IMG/VR virus record: IMGVR_UViG_3300049827_000075
Span: 1-30,939 of that record
Length of the DNA stretch: 30,939 nucleotides
Strand: one strand, 5' to 3'
Source: a virus
A program made the position numbers and the translations under genes. Shown piece after piece: positions 29,074-30,939 of the stretch (the stretch's first letter is position 1; each line of letters begins with the position of its first letter). The notes beneath the pieces were generated by a model. That model was not told the origin of the DNA. It worked only from the letters and a program-made list of their open reading frames with translations, and ran no database searches.

Positions 29074-29736
29074 ATGACAAATATCACTACTTTTGGCGGC
29101 GCTAACTTGCCGTCCGTTCAGTCCCTCTCCGGCGCGCTGCGCTCCATCCAATCGGAAGTCGCTCCCGGCGGCACAGTAATCCTGAAGATGGACAAGACAG
29201 GCCATTGGGTTTTCGGTGCAGACCAGACCGAAGTTGAGGATGGCAGCCTGTGGGCCGCTAACCCGTTCTCGTTCGTGCATGGCTACATTGCATGGGGCAA
29301 CGGCGAAGTGCTGGCTGAGAAGCTGGTTCCTGTGTCAGAGCCGCTGCCAGAGTTGGACCCTGCACCGTCAGGCGCAACCCGCGGCTGGGAAATGCAGGTC
29401 GGCATGATGCTGGTCTGCACCAACGGTGAAGACAAGGATATGCAGGCGCGCTTCACGGCTACGTCAGTCGGCGGCAAGCGTGCAGTGCAGGCTTTGGCGG
29501 TTGCCATCGCCGATCAGGTCGAGAAAGACCAGACTAAGCCTGTGCCATTGCTTTCGCTGAAGTCGGAGCATTACCAGCACAAGACCTACGGGCGCATTTT
29601 TACGCCTATCTTTGAGATTACCGATTGGGTGTCTATGGACGCAAACTCGGTTGAAGAAGCAGAGGATGCGGAGTTGGAAGTCGCCGCTGATGCTGAAGCC
29701 GCTGATGGTGCGCGCCGTCGTCGTCGCGTAGTATAA
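29074..29736 (+). CDS. Probable ssDNA-binding-type replication protein
   Basis: A 220-residue protein between the DUF2800 nuclease and the polymerase, the place where many phages carry a single-strand binding protein (DUF2815 type). Residues 35-175 are strand-rich with aromatic positions (GHWVFGADQ, SFVHGYIAWGNGE, ARGWEMQ-like RGWEMQVGMMLVC, TYGRIFTPIFEITDWV), compatible with an OB-like fold. The last 35 residues are very acidic (EEAEDAELEV, ADAEAADGA) like SSB tails but end in RRRRRVV, which is unusual. AAAGG precedes the ATG. Function is inferred from place and the acidic tail; I see no decisive motif. Confidence 0.6.
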   Translation: MTNITTFGGANLPSVQSLSGALRSIQSEVAPGGTVILKMDKTGHWVFGADQTEVEDGSLWAANPFSFVHGYIAWGNGEVLAEKLVPVSEPLPELDPAPSGATRGWEMQVGMMLVCTNGEDKDMQARFTATSVGGKRAVQALAVAIADQVEKDQTKPVPLLSLKSEHYQHKTYGRIFTPIFEITDWVSMDANSVEEAEDAELEVAADAEAADGARRRRRVV

Positions 29737-29748
29737 CAGGGTGCGAAA

Positions 29749-29773
29749 GCCGGGGCGCACACCGCGCTCCGGC
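29749..29773 (+). other. Strong RNA hairpin between replication genes
   Basis: GCCGGGGCGC (29749-29758), loop ACACC, and GCGCTCCGGC (29764-29773) form a ten-base stem with one G-U pair. No T-run follows, so it is not a standard terminator. An mRNA processing, stabilising or attenuation role is possible. Confidence 0.5.
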
Positions 29774-29798
29774 AAGTAGCGGAAGAGTGAGAACTTCT

Positions 29799-29987
29799 AT
29801 GAGCATAAATAAGTACAGACACGTTTCGGCCAAAATGCCGCGCATGGCGGTATGTTCGGTATGCGACCGCGCCGCGGGCGAAGCAGCGGCGCCTAAGTTT
29901 ACCCGCGTTTGCATTCAGTTACGCGACCGCCAGCCATTCATGTGCGACGAATGTTGGGAGGGTTGCCATGTCCGTTCTTTGGGTTGA
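29799..29987 (+). CDS. Small zinc-ribbon protein, 62 aa
   Basis: The protein starts MSINKYRHVSAKMPRM and has two Cys pairs, CSVC and CDEC, about 30 residues apart, as in a zinc ribbon, with a basic surface between them. It ends 20 bases inside the DNA polymerase start. The ATG at 29799 was chosen; an in-frame GTG at 29787 lies inside the purine-rich GGAAGAGTGAGAA stretch that more likely serves as the ribosome-binding site. A DNA- or RNA-binding accessory role next to the polymerase is likely but not shown. Confidence 0.7.
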   Translation: MSINKYRHVSAKMPRMAVCSVCDRAAGEAAAPKFTRVCIQLRDRQPFMCDECWEGCHVRSLG

Positions 29988-30939
29988 CTTTGAGACGCGC
30001 AGCCGTTGCGACCTTCGCAGCCGCGGCGTGTATAATTACGCGCAGGACGCCAGCACAGACGTGCTGTGTATGTCCTACGCATTTGATGACGAAGACGTGC
30101 GGACGTGGCTCCCCGGTGAGCCTTTCCCGCAAGCCGTCAAAGACCACAAGGGGCTGGTATACGCGCACAACGCAGCGTTCGAGCGCCTGATATTCTGGTA
30201 TGTCCTTCAGGTGAACTTCAAGCTGGAGCAGTTCTACTGCACAGCAGCGCAAGCCCGCGCCAACTGTGCGCCGGGCAGCCTAGAGGATGTCGGGCGCTTT
30301 GCTGGCGCGACCATGAAGAAAGACCATCGCGGCAGTCAACTGATCCGCCTGCTGTCCATCCCGCAAGCTGACGGCACATTCCGTGAGGATGCGGCGCTGA
30401 TGCAGGAGATGGTTGACTATTGCGAACAAGATGTCCGTGCCATGCGCGCTATCGCGCAGGCGCAGCGTCCGCTGTCGGCTGATGAGTTGGCCGACTATCA
30501 CGTCAACGAGCGCATCAACGACCGCGGCGTGCTGCTGGATCGTCCATTGGCGCAGGCGGCGGTGCGCTACGCTGAGACTGAATTGACTGAGATACAGTCC
30601 ATTGTCGCAGAGGTGACGCACGGCGAGATTAAGTCCGTCCGCAGCCCGAAGATGAAGGATTGGGTGTTAGCTAGGGTAGGGCCGCAGGCGCTCGAACTGG
30701 CAACCGTGATGAAGGACGGCGTCGAGAAGCTGTCCATTGACAAGAACGTGCGCGCCAACTTACTCGTGTTGGCAGAGGAGAACCCAGATGAAGTCCCAGC
30801 GGAAGTTGCAGAAGTCATCCAGTGCGCGGACGATCTGTGGGCATCGTCCGTTGCGAAGTTCCAACGTGCGGCGGCGCTTGCTGATGAGGAGGATTTTCGC
30901 GTTAGAGGAGCGTTCGTATTTTCTGGAGGCAGTGCTACT
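29968..30939 (+). CDS. Family A DNA polymerase, N-terminal part (runs off the window)
   Basis: Starting at ATG 29968, the frame is open for 324 codons to the window end. The N-terminus is a DnaQ-like 3'-5' proofreading domain: VDFETRS (Asp7, Glu9; Exo I), AHNAAFER (Asn68; Exo II, with Glu72 where Asp is more usual), and YCEQDV (Tyr151, Asp155; Exo III). NERINDRGVLLD and later VRGAFVFSGGSAT are typical of the phage PolA type just before the polymerase core. It would replicate the phage genome. GGGAGGG lies 5-11 bases upstream, within the end of the zinc-ribbon gene. The polymerase motifs A, B and C lie beyond the window. Confidence 0.92.
   Translation, partial: MSVLWVDFETRSRCDLRSRGVYNYAQDASTDVLCMSYAFDDEDVRTWLPGEPFPQAVKDHKGLVYAHNAAFERLIFWYVLQVNFKLEQFYCTAAQARANCAPGSLEDVGRFAGATMKKDHRGSQLIRLLSIPQADGTFREDAALMQEMVDYCEQDVRAMRAIAQAQRPLSADELADYHVNERINDRGVLLDRPLAQAAVRYAETELTEIQSIVAEVTHGEIKSVRSPKMKDWVLARVGPQALELATVMKDGVEKLSIDKNVRANLLVLAEENPDEVPAEVAEVIQCADDLWASSVAKFQRAAALADEEDFRVRGAFVFSGGSAT

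Noticed and set aside
1-30939. tRNA genes, CRISPR arrays, insertion sequences, integrase and attachment sites
   Set aside because: Read for cloverleaf-type sequences, spaced repeats, transposase or recombinase motifs; none was convincing. The short repeats at 1,096-1,585 are too short and unevenly spaced for a CRISPR array.

Overview
The window is a stretch of a tailed double-stranded DNA phage genome with a P22-like short-tailed (podovirus) virion module. Evidence: large terminase, P22-type portal, scaffold and coat, gp4/gp10-type neck proteins, three consecutive ejection-protein candidates, a tailspike-type head-binding domain, and a replication module with a family A DNA polymerase. Genes are tightly packed with many ATGA and TAATG junctions. 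Base composition is moderately GC-rich and fairly even, except for a more AT-rich tail-fibre gene (about 7.7-9.9 kb). No host gene, tRNA, integrase or recognisable CI-type repressor was seen. The host cannot be determined from the sequence alone; a Gram-negative host is inferred from the P22-like module, the transglycosylase and the M15 endolysin. No single-subunit phage RNA polymerase gene appears here, so transcription in this window probably uses host RNA polymerase.

Layout. (1) 1-1070, leftward: a run of very small genes, including two of about 30 codons that encode single-membrane-span peptides. (2) 1071-1875: about 800 bases without a convincing gene, full of ordered repeats: a TTAGAGGGTA motif in divergent orientation, a 13-bp hairpin, a 15-bp inverted repeat, a 9-bp tandem array, four 12-bp iterons, and two identical 18-bp perfect palindromes flanking the iterons. 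This is the best candidate for a control region or replication origin. (3) 1876-4641, rightward: small and large terminase, then four very basic small proteins. (4) 4645-6873: portal. (5) 6873-12148: an appendage island (propeller-like fibre, assembly chaperone, DUF5856-like protein, small virion protein, glycine-rich adhesin, second chaperone-like protein), placed between portal and scaffold. (6) 12233-14923: scaffold, coat protein and a decoration-like protein, with a UUCG-loop terminator after each of the last two, then a small protein. (7) 14927-18961: gp4-like and gp10-like neck proteins, a needle or fibre candidate, a tailspike-type fibre and a small virion protein. (8) 18961-25115: GNAT acetyltransferase and three large ejection-type proteins, the second with a lytic transglycosylase domain. 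(9) 25119-25838: lysis cassette. (10) 25835-27837, leftward: VRR-NUC nuclease, SNF2-type helicase and two small proteins. (11) 27934-30939, rightward: DUF2800/Cas4-like nuclease, a protein in the position of a single-strand binding protein, a zinc-ribbon protein and the start of a family A DNA polymerase that runs off the window.

How it works together. Terminase, portal, scaffold and coat build and fill the head. The gp4/gp10-like proteins close the neck. Fibres and spikes bind the host. The ejection proteins, including the wall-cutting transglycosylase, would form the DNA conduit. The lysis genes release progeny. The two oppositely oriented replication units share a divergent intergenic region (27838-27933) that holds one good sigma70-like promoter.
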